Assembly (NCBI RefSeq): GCF_049472655.1
Contig: NZ_JAQNCS010000010.1
Span: 1-64,000 of the forward strand
Origin: Deferribacter abyssi
Lineage (GTDB): Bacteria; Chrysiogenota; Deferribacteres; Deferribacterales; Deferribacteraceae
Direction: 5' to 3'
DNA length: 64,000 bases
Made by a program: the position numbers and the translations under genes
Shown: in pieces, positions 27,699 through 35,998 of the stretch
Position numbering within the stretch: the first letter of the stretch is position 1
How the letters are laid out: every line of letters starts with the position of its first letter
Notes under the pieces: generated by a model
Told to the model about the DNA's origin: nothing
What the model saw: the letters and a program-made list of their open reading frames with translations, nothing else
Database searches by the model: none

Positions 27699-27718
27699 TA
27701 TAGTTTTATGGAGGAGTG

Positions 27719-28099
27719 ATGGCAAAGCCTAGAAAAAAGAAAGAGAAGAGAAACATTCCTAAAGGAATTGCTCACATAAAGTCGACTTTTAATAATACGA
27801 TAATTACATTTACAGATGTTAATGGAAATGTAATTTGTTGGGATTCTAGTGGTACTGCTGGTTTTAAGAATGCAAGGAAATCAACTCCTTATGCGGCTCA
27901 GCTTGCCGCAGAGAGTGCTGCAAAAAAAGCTGTTGAGAATGGCATTAGAGAGGTTGAAGTGAATGTAAAAGGCCCTGGAGCAGGTAGAGAAAGTGCTATA
28001 AGGGCAATACAATCAGCTGGAATTAAAATTACGGTTATTAGAGATGTAACTCCTATCCCGCATAATGGGTGTCGTCCAAGGAAGAAAAGAAGAGTATAA
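27719..28099 (+). CDS. rpsK: 30S ribosomal protein S11
   Basis: 126 residues starting MAKPRKKKEKRNIPKG. Platform protein of the small subunit near the E site. The C terminus DVTPIPHNGCRPRKKRRV is invariant in the family. The ATG follows GGAGG; an in-frame GTG one codon before overlaps that site. Confidence 0.95.
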   Translation: MAKPRKKKEKRNIPKGIAHIKSTFNNTIITFTDVNGNVICWDSSGTAGFKNARKSTPYAAQLAAESAAKKAVENGIREVEVNVKGPGAGRESAIRAIQSAGIKITVIRDVTPIPHNGCRPRKKRRV

Positions 28100-28111
28100 T
28101 GGAGGTTAAAA

Positions 28112-28738
28112 TTGGCTAGATATACAGGTCCAGTCTGCAAATTATGTAGACGTGAAGGGATGAAATTATACCTTAAAGGTGAAAGATGTTTTAAAGATAA
28201 ATGTGGGTTTGAGAAAAAAGGTTATCCTCCAGGTCAGCATGGTCAGGTTAGAAAGAAAATTTCAGATTATGGATTACAGTTGAGAGAAAAACAAAAAGTA
28301 AAAAGAATTTATGGTGTACTCGAAAAGCAATTTCGAAGATATTTTGAAAGAGCATCGCGTATGCAAGGTATTACTGGTGAGAACTTATTACAATTATTGG
28401 AAAGAAGACTTGATAATATAGTATATAGAGCAGGTTTTGCAAGAAGCCGTAAGGAGGCAAGGCAGCTCGTTAGACATAACCATTTTATGGTTAATGGTAA
28501 AAAGGTGAATATTCCTTCTTATCTTTGCAAGCCAGGTGATTTTATTGAAGTTAGAGAAAAAAGTAGAGATATAGTTGCTATCAAAGAATCCATTGATACA
28601 GCAGAAGGTAGAGGATTACCCGAGTGGATCAGCCTAGATAAGGCTAATTTTAAAGCAACAGTTAATAGATTACCTATTAGGTCTGATATTAATTATGAAG
28701 TACAGGAGCATTTGATAGTAGAGTTGTATTCTAAGTAA
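28112..28738 (+). CDS. rpsD: 30S ribosomal protein S4, zinc-containing
   Basis: 208 residues with a TTG start after GGAGG. Assembly initiator and mRNA entry tunnel protein. The N terminus MARYTGPVCKLCRREG and CFKDKC supply four cysteines for the zinc form of S4. The S4 RNA-binding domain (RRLDNIVYRAGFARSRKEARQ region) is complete. Confidence 0.96.
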   Translation: MARYTGPVCKLCRREGMKLYLKGERCFKDKCGFEKKGYPPGQHGQVRKKISDYGLQLREKQKVKRIYGVLEKQFRRYFERASRMQGITGENLLQLLERRLDNIVYRAGFARSRKEARQLVRHNHFMVNGKKVNIPSYLCKPGDFIEVREKSRDIVAIKESIDTAEGRGLPEWISLDKANFKATVNRLPIRSDINYEVQEHLIVELYSK

Positions 28739-28757
28739 GATAACTGGAGGAAACCTA

Positions 28758-29774
28758 ATGGTTTTAATGGATTTTAGAAAAATAATGAAGCCTAAGAAAA
28801 TAGAGCCTGTAGGTGAAGTAACTGACAGATATGCAAAATATGTGATTGAACCTTATGAAAGAGGGTTTGGGATTACAATAGGGAATTCATTGCGTAGAGT
28901 GCTTTTATCTACAATTGAAGGTACAGCAGTAATTGGTGTTAAGATCGATGGTGTTTATCATGAATATGATACTATTAATGGTGTGCTAGAGGATGTTGTT
29001 GATATAATCTTAAATGTTAAACAATTAGAGCTGAATCTTTTAGAGCATAACATTAAACGCGTTTATATCCATAAAAAAGGTGAAGGTGAAATTAAAGCAA
29101 AAGATATTCAGAGTGATGGTAGCGTCATAGTATTGAATCCAGAGCAACACATTGCTACCATAACAAACCCTGAAACTGAGATATACATGGAATTGTATGT
29201 TGAGCGTGGCATTGGATATGTTCCATCAGAAGAGATTAAAAACAAATTTGATGATGTTAATGTTATACCTGTGGATGCCATATATTCTCCAATCAAAAAA
29301 GTGAATTATACTATTGAACATGCAAGGGTAGGTCAAAGTACTGATTATGATAGATTGGTTTTTGAACTTGAGACAGATGGTTCAATTAAGCCTGTAGATG
29401 CAATTGCATTTGCTGCAAAAATTATAAAAGATCAAATGGAATTTTTCATAAATTTTGATGAACCAGTATATGAGGAAGTGGAAGAAGAAGAAAAAGAAGA
29501 TAATTCATATATACTTGAACTTCTTGAGAAAAGTATAGAAGAGTTAGAACTTTCAGTGAGAGCATATAACTGTCTTAAAAATGCTAATATTAAAACACTA
29601 GCTGATCTATGTGAAAAGACAGATGCAGAACTACTAAAAACTAAGAACTTTGGTCGTAGATCGTTAGAAGAGATTAAAAAAGTGCTTGCAGAATTAGGTC
29701 TCAGCCTTGGAATGGATTTAGAGGCTGTGGGCTATGTGAAAAAAGAAGTAGAGGGAGAAGAAAATGCGTCATAG
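28758..29774 (+). CDS. rpoA: DNA-directed RNA polymerase subunit alpha
   Basis: 338 residues. The N-terminal domain dimerises to start polymerase assembly (ERGFGITIGNSLRRVLLST). The C-terminal domain (about residues 255-325, SVRAYNCLKNANIKTLADL ... GRRSLEEIKK) binds UP elements and activators. GGAGG lies seven bases before the ATG. Overlaps rplQ by 11 bases. Confidence 0.97.
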   Translation: MVLMDFRKIMKPKKIEPVGEVTDRYAKYVIEPYERGFGITIGNSLRRVLLSTIEGTAVIGVKIDGVYHEYDTINGVLEDVVDIILNVKQLELNLLEHNIKRVYIHKKGEGEIKAKDIQSDGSVIVLNPEQHIATITNPETEIYMELYVERGIGYVPSEEIKNKFDDVNVIPVDAIYSPIKKVNYTIEHARVGQSTDYDRLVFELETDGSIKPVDAIAFAAKIIKDQMEFFINFDEPVYEEVEEEEKEDNSYILELLEKSIEELELSVRAYNCLKNANIKTLADLCEKTDAELLKTKNFGRRSLEEIKKVLAELGLSLGMDLEAVGYVKKEVEGEENAS

Positions 29775-30180
29775 AAAAGCAGGAAAAAAGTTAGGTCGTC
29801 CTACTGCTCATAGAGTTGCAATGCTTAGAAATATGACTATATCTCTTGTTAATAATGGTAGAATAGAGACTACATTAACTAGAGCAAAAGCTTTGAGAGG
29901 TTTTGTAGAACCATTAATAACGTTGGGTAAAAGGGGTGATTTGGCAGCGAGAAGATTGGCATTACGAAGGTTGCCTAATAAAAATGCTGTTCATAAAATA
30001 TTTGATGAAATAGCTCCAATTTTCAAAAATAGACCAGGTGGTTATACAAGAATTATAAAAACAGGTTTTAGAAAAGGGGATAATGCGAGGTTAGCTATTA
30101 TTGAGTTTGTTGAAAAACCTGGTGAAACACCAGCAAATACTAAGTCTAGTGAGCCAGAAAACTCTGAAGATCAAGGGTAA
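29764..30180 (+). CDS. rplQ: 50S ribosomal protein L17
   Basis: 138 residues starting MRHRKAGKKLGRPTAHR. Located at the exit side of the large subunit. The globular domain ends near FVEKPG, followed by a short acidic tail. Last ribosomal protein gene of the run; a terminator hairpin begins at the base after its stop. Confidence 0.96.
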   Translation: MRHRKAGKKLGRPTAHRVAMLRNMTISLVNNGRIETTLTRAKALRGFVEPLITLGKRGDLAARRLALRRLPNKNAVHKIFDEIAPIFKNRPGGYTRIIKTGFRKGDNARLAIIEFVEKPGETPANTKSSEPENSEDQG

Positions 30181-30206
30181 AAGAGGGTGAAAAACCCTCT
30201 TTCTTT
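30181..30206 (+). terminator. Terminator after rplQ, overlapping the next start codon
   Basis: AAGAGGGT (30181-30188) pairs with ACCCTCTT (30194-30201/30202 boundary) around a GAAAA loop, followed by a T-rich TCTTTAT stretch. It has the form of an intrinsic terminator at the end of the ribosomal run. The only usable start of the following ABC ATPase (GTG 30187-30189) and its purine-rich ribosome site lie inside the 5' arm and loop. Confidence 0.7.
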
Positions 30207-30762
30207 ATATCTAAAGAATCTAACTTTTTCATATAAAAGAAAAAAAGTTTTTTCTAACCTTGAATACAGTTCTTCATTTAAGAACATTTTATTAGTTAAA
30301 GGGGATATTGGTAGCGGCAAAAGTACACTATTGAAATTAATCTATGGTTATTATAGACCGGAATATGGCAAAATAACTATTAGCTTTGAGCATAACAAAG
30401 AAACAATAAGGAAGTACTTTATTCATTCTAATTCAAATTTTAATTTTGTTACTGGATTTATTAAAGATGAAATGATGCTTGTGGGGCTTTCTGATTTAAA
30501 AATAGATTTGAATTTATCGAAACATATTAGTGAATATTCTGGTGGTGAACTAAAAAAAATTGCTGTTAAAATGGCATTAGCTCTTGATACTAACTTGATT
30601 ATAATGGATGAACCATTTGAAATGCTTGATGATATAGAAGTGATTAATGTTAGGGACGCTATTTTGGATGCTGTCACAGAATCTAATAATAAATATTTTA
30701 TTGTTGCAACACATGAAAATTTATTAGATGAATATGCAGATGAGACTTTGTATTTAAAATGA
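30187..30762 (+). CDS. ABC transporter ATPase, energy-coupling-factor type (first of two)
   Basis: 191 residues. Walker A GDIGSGKST (residues 39-47), signature YSGGE and Walker B LIIMDEP are intact, so it should bind and hydrolyse ATP. It is short, with a compact CbiO/EcfA-like layout. It lies after rplQ, where Firmicutes carry ecfA1-ecfA2-ecfT, but no EcfT or substrate-binding gene follows here. The GTG start sits inside the terminator hairpin and I see no better start. The transported substrate cannot be told from sequence. Confidence 0.8.
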   Translation: MKNPLSLYLKNLTFSYKRKKVFSNLEYSSSFKNILLVKGDIGSGKSTLLKLIYGYYRPEYGKITISFEHNKETIRKYFIHSNSNFNFVTGFIKDEMMLVGLSDLKIDLNLSKHISEYSGGELKKIAVKMALALDTNLIIMDEPFEMLDDIEVINVRDAILDAVTESNNKYFIVATHENLLDEYADETLYLK

Positions 30763-31355
30763 AATATGCAATCGAAATCAGTCGACTAAGGAAAAAAATA
30801 AATGATAAAGTGATATTGGATATAGATAATGCAGTTGTTGAGAAAAATAAAATTACTGCAATTTATGGCCTTAATGGGTCTGGCAAATCAACGTTATTTA
30901 ATATAATTGCTGGTGTTGATAACAACTTTAGTGGAAATTATTCTGTGTCTTCTGAAAAAATAGGATATATTGTTCAATTCGTTGAAAATATTGTCTGTAA
31001 AAAAGATATATTTTCTGAAATTAACTCTATTGTAAAAAAGGATGATATTACATATGAAATATTGAAAGAATTGCAACTTTTTGAGAGAAAAAACGAGTCT
31101 CCATTTAATTTAAGCGATGGTGAAAAAAGGGTTTTATTTATTACATCAGTTTTGGCCGTTTCTGAATGTGTTTTGGCTGATGAGCCTTTTGCAAATCTTG
31201 ATAGCCAAGGTAAAAAAATGATAATAAAGCTTTTTGAAATGTCTAAAAATAAAGGTAAAACAATTATATATAGTGCAAACAGAATGAAAGAGATTGAAAT
31301 CGCAGATATTGTGCTGGAGTTGAGGGATGGAAAGCTTAAAAAAAGAGATAATTAA
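30759..31355 (+). CDS. ABC transporter ATPase, energy-coupling-factor type (second of two)
   Basis: 198 residues. Walker A GLNGSGKST (residues 37-45), signature NLSDGE (one change from LSGGE) and Walker B CVLADEP, followed by ANLDSQGKK. Overlaps the first ATPase by four bases (ATGA), so the two are probably made together and form a heterodimer. No membrane partner is encoded nearby; the aldolase that follows overlaps its end by 29 bases. Confidence 0.8.
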   Translation: MKYAIEISRLRKKINDKVILDIDNAVVEKNKITAIYGLNGSGKSTLFNIIAGVDNNFSGNYSVSSEKIGYIVQFVENIVCKKDIFSEINSIVKKDDITYEILKELQLFERKNESPFNLSDGEKRVLFITSVLAVSECVLADEPFANLDSQGKKMIIKLFEMSKNKGKTIIYSANRMKEIEIADIVLELRDGKLKKRDN

Positions 31356-31878
31356 ATTTGGAAAAAAAGTAGTAGAAAAAGGGTTATGTACATCATTTTT
31401 TGGGAATATATCAATAAGAACAGGCGATAAGGTACTTATAACTGCAACAGGTACCATGCTTGATGAGTTAGATAATAATAAAATTATTGTATGTAATTTA
31501 AAAGAGGATAAATGTGAAAAAGCATCATCTGAATTAATTGTTCACAAAACGATTTATTCTAAGAATATTAATTTTAATGCTATAATTCATACGCATTCAT
31601 TTTACTCTGTATTATTATCTTCATTAGATGAAGATCTTAACCTCGATGAATATGAATTTGGAGATATAATAGGAGAAATTAAAATTGTTGAAGGTAAAAG
31701 TGGTAGCTTGAAGTTAGCTGAAAATATTGGTAGAGTTGCATTATCTACTTATATAGTGATTGTGAGAAATCATGGTGTTTTTTGTTGGGGGAGTACCCTT
31801 ACAGAATGTTTTATTCGTATTTCTGCTCTTGAGTTCTATGCTAAAATGAAATTCTATAAAAAGTTAGTTATTAGATAA
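31327..31878 (+). CDS. Class II aldolase/adducin family protein
   Basis: 183 residues. Resembles zinc-dependent L-fuculose-phosphate aldolase and methylthioribulose-phosphate dehydratase. GNIS near residue 27, TATGTML, the SSELIVHK block with the likely catalytic Glu, the zinc motif IIHTHS, and the later RNHGVF histidine are all present. Substrate unknown. It overlaps the second ABC ATPase by 29 bases; the ATG places GNIS at the family's usual distance. Confidence 0.8.
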   Translation: MESLKKEIIKFGKKVVEKGLCTSFFGNISIRTGDKVLITATGTMLDELDNNKIIVCNLKEDKCEKASSELIVHKTIYSKNINFNAIIHTHSFYSVLLSSLDEDLNLDEYEFGDIIGEIKIVEGKSGSLKLAENIGRVALSTYIVIVRNHGVFCWGSTLTECFIRISALEFYAKMKFYKKLVIR

Positions 31879-32076
31879 TGAAAAATATAAGTTTTTTGAT
31901 TATTGTTTGAAAAAAATATTTTTTAAGGTGTTTTAGAAAAGTAAATAAGAATAGAATAATACAGTTGAGTATATATGAGATTACATTGATAGCTTTCTGT
32001 TATGCTATGAGCAGCCTAACATTATGGTAGATTAAAGTTTAAAAAAATTTTTAAATAGTGATTTATGGAGGTTAAG

Positions 32077-32817
32077 TTGTATATACCTAGAATACCGTTT
32101 AAAGTAATTGAAAGATATCAAAAATATATACTAAAGAATAACTTAAGTTTTGAACTAACATTAGAATTTGATGATATAGAGAATTTAAAAGATGTAAAAA
32201 ATTTGAAAGAAAATATAAAAACAGTACATTTACCATTTTTCGATATTCATTTAGGTAGTAAGAATAGATATATAAGTGAGGTATCTTATCAAATATTACT
32301 AAACAGCATTATTAAAGTAAAATGTTTGGATGTAGATAATGTTGTAATGCATCATAATTATATTCCATATTATTATGCTTTTATGGAAGATGAGTTTGTT
32401 GAAAGATTTTCAGAAAAGATGATAAGTATTTTGGAAAAAACAAACCCTAGTTTTACAATTTCACTGGAAAATGTTTTTGAAGAAAACCCAGATATCATAA
32501 TTAAGATTTTAAAAAAAATAAATGATAGTAGAATGGGGGTTTGTTTTGATTTTGGGCATTTTAACTTATTTTCTAAAGTTACATTAGAGTACTGGATTAA
32601 TAAGTTGAAAGGCTATATTTTTGAGTATCATATTCATAACAATTTTGGTGTCAGGGATGATCACAATAGTATCGATAATGGTAGCTTAGATTTTATGAAA
32701 ACATTTAAACTTTTTATCCCAAAGTTTTTAGTGTTTGAAAATAATAATATTGATGATTTTGAAAGGTCTGTTAAAATAGTTAAAAAAGTTGTGGAGGAGA
32801 ATTATGAATATTTTTGA
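32077..32817 (+). CDS. Sugar phosphate isomerase/epimerase-like TIM-barrel protein
   Basis: About 246 residues. Matches the xylose-isomerase-like/AP endonuclease 2 TIM barrel: the strands ISLENVFEE, GVCFDFGHFN and YHIHNNFGVRDDH carry the Glu, Asp/His and His/Asp metal ligands of that fold. Function within the family is not clear. The TTG start is preferred because GGAGG (32067-32071) precedes it by five bases; an in-frame ATG at 32065 lies inside that site and has none of its own. It overlaps hemL by 14 bases. Confidence 0.72.
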   Translation: MYIPRIPFKVIERYQKYILKNNLSFELTLEFDDIENLKDVKNLKENIKTVHLPFFDIHLGSKNRYISEVSYQILLNSIIKVKCLDVDNVVMHHNYIPYYYAFMEDEFVERFSEKMISILEKTNPSFTISLENVFEENPDIIIKILKKINDSRMGVCFDFGHFNLFSKVTLEYWINKLKGYIFEYHIHNNFGVRDDHNSIDNGSLDFMKTFKLFIPKFLVFENNNIDDFERSVKIVKKVVEENYEYF

Positions 32818-34075
32818 AGAGTCCAAAAAATTTATTCCTGGTGGAGTTAATTCGCCTGTTAGGGCATTCGGTTCTGTTGGGGGTGAGCCAATTATTGTGA
32901 AGAGAGGCGAGGGCTCAAAAATTTATGATATAGATGGTAATGGATATATTGATTATGTTGGTTCTTGGGGACCATTAATATTAGGACACTGTAATACTAA
33001 GGTCGTGAAAAGGCTAAAAGAAGTGATTGAAAATGGTACAAGTTTTGGTGCACCAACTGAGCTGGAGTTAGAGTTGGCTAAATTGGTGGTAGAGTATGTC
33101 CCAACTATAGAGATGGTGAGGATGGTAAATTCAGGAACTGAAGCTGTTATGAGTGCAATCAGATTGGCGAGAGCATATACTAACAGAAAAAAAATTATCA
33201 AGTTTGAAGGATGCTATCATGGTCATTCTGATAGTTTACTTGTTAAAGCAGGTAGTGGAGCTTTGACATTTAATCAGCCTAGTAGTCCTGGTGTTCCTGA
33301 AGAATTTGCAAAATTGACATTAATTGCTGATTATAACGATATAGAATCTGTCAAAAATCTATTTATGGAAAATAAAGGTGAGATAGCATGTGTAATTATA
33401 GAACCTGTTGCAGGGAATATGGGTGTTGTGTTACCAAAAGAAGGTTTTTTAAAAGATCTGGAACAATTATGTAAAAATGAAGGTTCTCTTTTGATTTTTG
33501 ATGAAATAATAACCGGTTTTAGGTTATCAAAAGGTGGAGCACAAGAATATTTTGGTATTAATCCTGATTTAACAACTCTTGGTAAAATAATTGGTGGAGG
33601 ATTACCCGTTGGTGCATATGGTGGTAGAAAAGATATTATGGAAATGGTTTCACCTGTAGGACCGGTATATCAAGCTGGGACTCTTAGTGGAAACCCTTTA
33701 GCTATGGCAGCTGGAATTGAGACATTAAAAATTTTAGGAGAACCAGCTTTTTATGATAAGTTAAGAAATAAAGCGAGTAAACTTTGGGAAGGATTTAATG
33801 AAAATCTAAAGAAGTTAAATTTAAAATTTGCATTTAATAGTATTGAGTCGATGGCAAGTATGTTTTTTATAGATGGTTATGTTAAGTCTTTTAAGGATGC
33901 GATACAATCTGACACGAAACTTTATGCAGAGTTTTTTCATAAAATGTTAGCAAAAGGTGTAAATTTAGCTCCTAGTCAGTTTGAGGCAATGTTTGTTTCA
34001 ATAGCACATAGTGACGAGGATTTAGAAGTTACTATAAAGAAACATTATGAAACTTTGAAAGAGATGTTTGGTTAA
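32804..34075 (+). CDS. hemL: Glutamate-1-semialdehyde 2,1-aminomutase
   Basis: 423 residues. PLP enzyme making 5-aminolevulinate in the C5 haem pathway. N terminus IFEESKKFIPGGVNSPVRAF, the YHGHSDSLL loop, the IFDEIITGFR Asp that binds the PLP ring, and the Schiff-base Lys261 in TLGKIIGGGLPVG are all present. GGAGGAG precedes the ATG. Haem demand is consistent with the multihaem cytochrome nearby. Confidence 0.96.
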   Translation: MNIFEESKKFIPGGVNSPVRAFGSVGGEPIIVKRGEGSKIYDIDGNGYIDYVGSWGPLILGHCNTKVVKRLKEVIENGTSFGAPTELELELAKLVVEYVPTIEMVRMVNSGTEAVMSAIRLARAYTNRKKIIKFEGCYHGHSDSLLVKAGSGALTFNQPSSPGVPEEFAKLTLIADYNDIESVKNLFMENKGEIACVIIEPVAGNMGVVLPKEGFLKDLEQLCKNEGSLLIFDEIITGFRLSKGGAQEYFGINPDLTTLGKIIGGGLPVGAYGGRKDIMEMVSPVGPVYQAGTLSGNPLAMAAGIETLKILGEPAFYDKLRNKASKLWEGFNENLKKLNLKFAFNSIESMASMFFIDGYVKSFKDAIQSDTKLYAEFFHKMLAKGVNLAPSQFEAMFVSIAHSDEDLEVTIKKHYETLKEMFG

Positions 34076-34078
34076 CAG

Positions 34079-34414
34079 ATGAAGCTTGTTATTATTGTGA
34101 TAAATAAAACTGAGTTATTGGAAGAAGTCTTAGAATATATGGTAGAAGCAGGGATAACTGGGGGAACAGTTTATGATTCTGTGGGTATGGGAAAAATTCT
34201 AGTATATGATATTCCGATTTTTGCTGCGTTTAAAGAATTAATGATAGGGAGTAAAGCTTCCAATAAAACTATAATAACATCTGTGGAAGATGATAAACTA
34301 GATGAGTTTATTGATGGGGTTGACAAGATTTTACATTTTGATGAACCTGGTACTGGAGTTTTGTTTGCAATAGATATTTATAAAAGTAAAGGGTTGCCAA
34401 AGGGTAAAAAATGA
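34079..34414 (+). CDS. PII-like small regulatory protein
   Basis: 111 residues. The N terminus (MKLVIIVINKTELLEEVLEYM, then AGITGGTVYDSVGMGK) resembles the first beta-alpha-beta of PII/GlnB signal proteins, and GTGVLFAIDIYKSKG matches the later strand. The T-loop stretch lacks the usual Tyr-containing uridylylation motif, so it is not classical GlnB. It lies between hemL and the ATP synthase F0 genes, overlapping the next gene by four bases. Ligand and partner are unknown. Confidence 0.6.
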   Translation: MKLVIIVINKTELLEEVLEYMVEAGITGGTVYDSVGMGKILVYDIPIFAAFKELMIGSKASNKTIITSVEDDKLDEFIDGVDKILHFDEPGTGVLFAIDIYKSKGLPKGKK

Positions 34415-34638
34415 AATTAAACAAAAAAATGAGAAGTTTTTTAAATGCAAGTTCTATTGGAATCTCTGTTGTAGCTGCAATATTAATTGGGACTGCAATG
34501 GGAGTGTATCTTGATAAAATATTTAACACAAAACCATACTTAACTATGTTATTTATGGTTTTGGGGGTAATTGCTGGCTTTAAAAATATCATTTACTTTA
34601 TAAAAAAAACTGACCTTTACGATGAAAATGGAGATTAA
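34411..34638 (+). CDS. AtpZ/AtpI-family small membrane protein
   Basis: 75 residues with two predicted spans (about 14-32 and 43-63). GTAMGVYLDKIFNTKPYLTMLFMVLGVIAGFKNI fits the F0F1-ATPase-associated AtpZ/AtpI family, in particular the G..LD....P end of the first span. Such proteins sit ahead of F0 genes and are linked to c-ring assembly or Mg2+ handling. It overlaps both neighbours. Confidence 0.75.
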   Translation: MKLNKKMRSFLNASSIGISVVAAILIGTAMGVYLDKIFNTKPYLTMLFMVLGVIAGFKNIIYFIKKTDLYDENGD

Positions 34639-34987
34639 AGTTTTAACAATTTCATTGATTTTTTTTATAATTTTGTATACTGTATGCAGACTGTTGACTA
34701 ATGGTGGTTTTATAGAAAATTTTACATTTGGTTATCTAACAACTGCATTAAACTTTATGCTTATGAGTAGGAAATTAAGAAAAGTGTTTAGTGGTAATAT
34801 TAATAGTTATAACATAGTTGGATATTTCTTTAGGTTGGTTTTTATATTATTATTGTATGTTGTTTGGTTTAAGAATCATATTGTAAATATATGGGGATTG
34901 TTGGTGGGTATCTCTCTTATTCCCTTTACAATTCCCCTAATAGTAATTATTGAAGAGAGGAGGAAAACGGATGGAGCATCCACTTAA
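34622..34987 (+). CDS. ATP synthase subunit I-like membrane protein
   Basis: 121 residues with about four hydrophobic segments and a basic loop (MSRKLRKVFSG). Size, topology and its place between the AtpZ-like gene and atpB match the second, UncI-type accessory protein of split F0 operons. Sequence similarity in this family is weak, so the call rests largely on context. It overlaps the preceding gene by 17 bases and atpB by 17. Confidence 0.6.
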   Translation: MKMEIKVLTISLIFFIILYTVCRLLTNGGFIENFTFGYLTTALNFMLMSRKLRKVFSGNINSYNIVGYFFRLVFILLLYVVWFKNHIVNIWGLLVGISLIPFTIPLIVIIEERRKTDGAST

Positions 34988-35642
34988 TATCTTTTCATTT
35001 TTACCGAATGAGATTCAAGCGAAGTATATTCATGTATTTATGACATTTATAGTTGTGTTGATAACGTTTGTCATTGGTTCTGTTGCCAGTAAGATGAGGA
35101 GTGAAATTCCATCTAAAGGGCAAAATATCTTTGAATTACTTGTCTCTGGTATCTACAATATGGCCATTGACATTATGGGTGAAGAAGGTAAACCGTATAT
35201 TCCGTTGATATTTGCTATAGGACTTTATGTGTTTATTTCAAATGTGTTAGGTCTTATCCCAGGCTTTCTTTCTCCAACATCAAACTTAAATTCTACCGTT
35301 GCACCTGCGATTATTGTTTTTTTTGTTTACAATTTTATTGGGTTTAAAAAACATGGCATAGGATATATTAAACACTTTATGGGGCCTATGCTTGCGCTGG
35401 CACCATTAATGATTATTATAGAACTGATCGGGCATTTATCTAGACCATTGTCTTTATCTATGAGGCTTTTTGGTAACATCTTTGGTGAAGATTTAGTTAT
35501 TGCGATTTTATTTGTTTTAGTGCCTTATTTGGTTCCATTGCCAATGTTTTTTATGGGAGTTTTTACAAGTGCATTGCAAACTTATGTGTTTATGATGTTG
35601 TCGATGATTTATATTAGTGGTGCTCTAGAAGAAGCACATTAA
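34971..35642 (+). CDS. atpB: ATP synthase F0 subunit a
   Basis: 223 residues. Provides the ion half-channels next to the c ring. The essential arginine lies in SLSMRLFGNIFGEDLV. The ATG at 34971 follows GAGGAGG with correct spacing and gives the usual N terminus MEHPLNIFSFLP; an in-frame upstream ATG is less likely. Only a and c are here; b, delta and F1 genes must be elsewhere. Confidence 0.93.
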   Translation: MEHPLNIFSFLPNEIQAKYIHVFMTFIVVLITFVIGSVASKMRSEIPSKGQNIFELLVSGIYNMAIDIMGEEGKPYIPLIFAIGLYVFISNVLGLIPGFLSPTSNLNSTVAPAIIVFFVYNFIGFKKHGIGYIKHFMGPMLALAPLMIIIELIGHLSRPLSLSMRLFGNIFGEDLVIAILFVLVPYLVPLPMFFMGVFTSALQTYVFMMLSMIYISGALEEAH

Positions 35643-35666
35643 AACAATAAAATAAGGAGGAAATGC

Positions 35667-35990
35667 ATGAAAACACTCAAAGTACTTTTTAACACAGCTT
35701 TAATTATGGGGCTTTTTGCTCTTAGCGCATTTGCATCTGAGGGTGCATCTGCAGGAGGAAATTATAAGTGGGCTATTTATCTTGCTGCAGGTCTTGGTAT
35801 TGGTATTGCAGCTTTTGGTACTGGACTTGGGCAGGGTAGAGCTGTTGGAAGCGCTGTTGAAGGTATTTCAAGAAATCCAAGTGCTTCTGGTAAAATTATG
35901 ACTTCAATGATCGTCGGTCTTGCGATGATCGAATCTCTTGCAATTTATGCTTTAGTAATTTGTTTGATACTATTGTTTGTTGTTAAGTAA
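35667..35990 (+). CDS. atpE: ATP synthase F0 subunit c
   Basis: 107 residues. A signal-like N-terminal extension (about residues 1-24) precedes two membrane helices. Helix 1 has GTGLGQGRAVG and helix 2 has AMIESLAIYAL. The ion-binding Glu is followed by Ser, with Tyr five residues on and Gln in helix 1, the side-chain set of Na+-binding c subunits such as Ilyobacter's. Whether it carries Na+ or H+ cannot be settled from sequence. AAGGAGGAA precedes the ATG. Confidence 0.94.
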   Translation: MKTLKVLFNTALIMGLFALSAFASEGASAGGNYKWAIYLAAGLGIGIAAFGTGLGQGRAVGSAVEGISRNPSASGKIMTSMIVGLAMIESLAIYALVICLILLFVVK

Positions 35991-35998
35991 TATAATTT

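Noticed and set aside
31879..32076. Possible promoter or terminator in the 198-base gap after the aldolase gene
   Set aside because: TTGAGT and TTGATA boxes have no -10 at proper spacing, and the AAAAAATATTTTTT repeat has no G-C pair. Nothing else convincing is visible.
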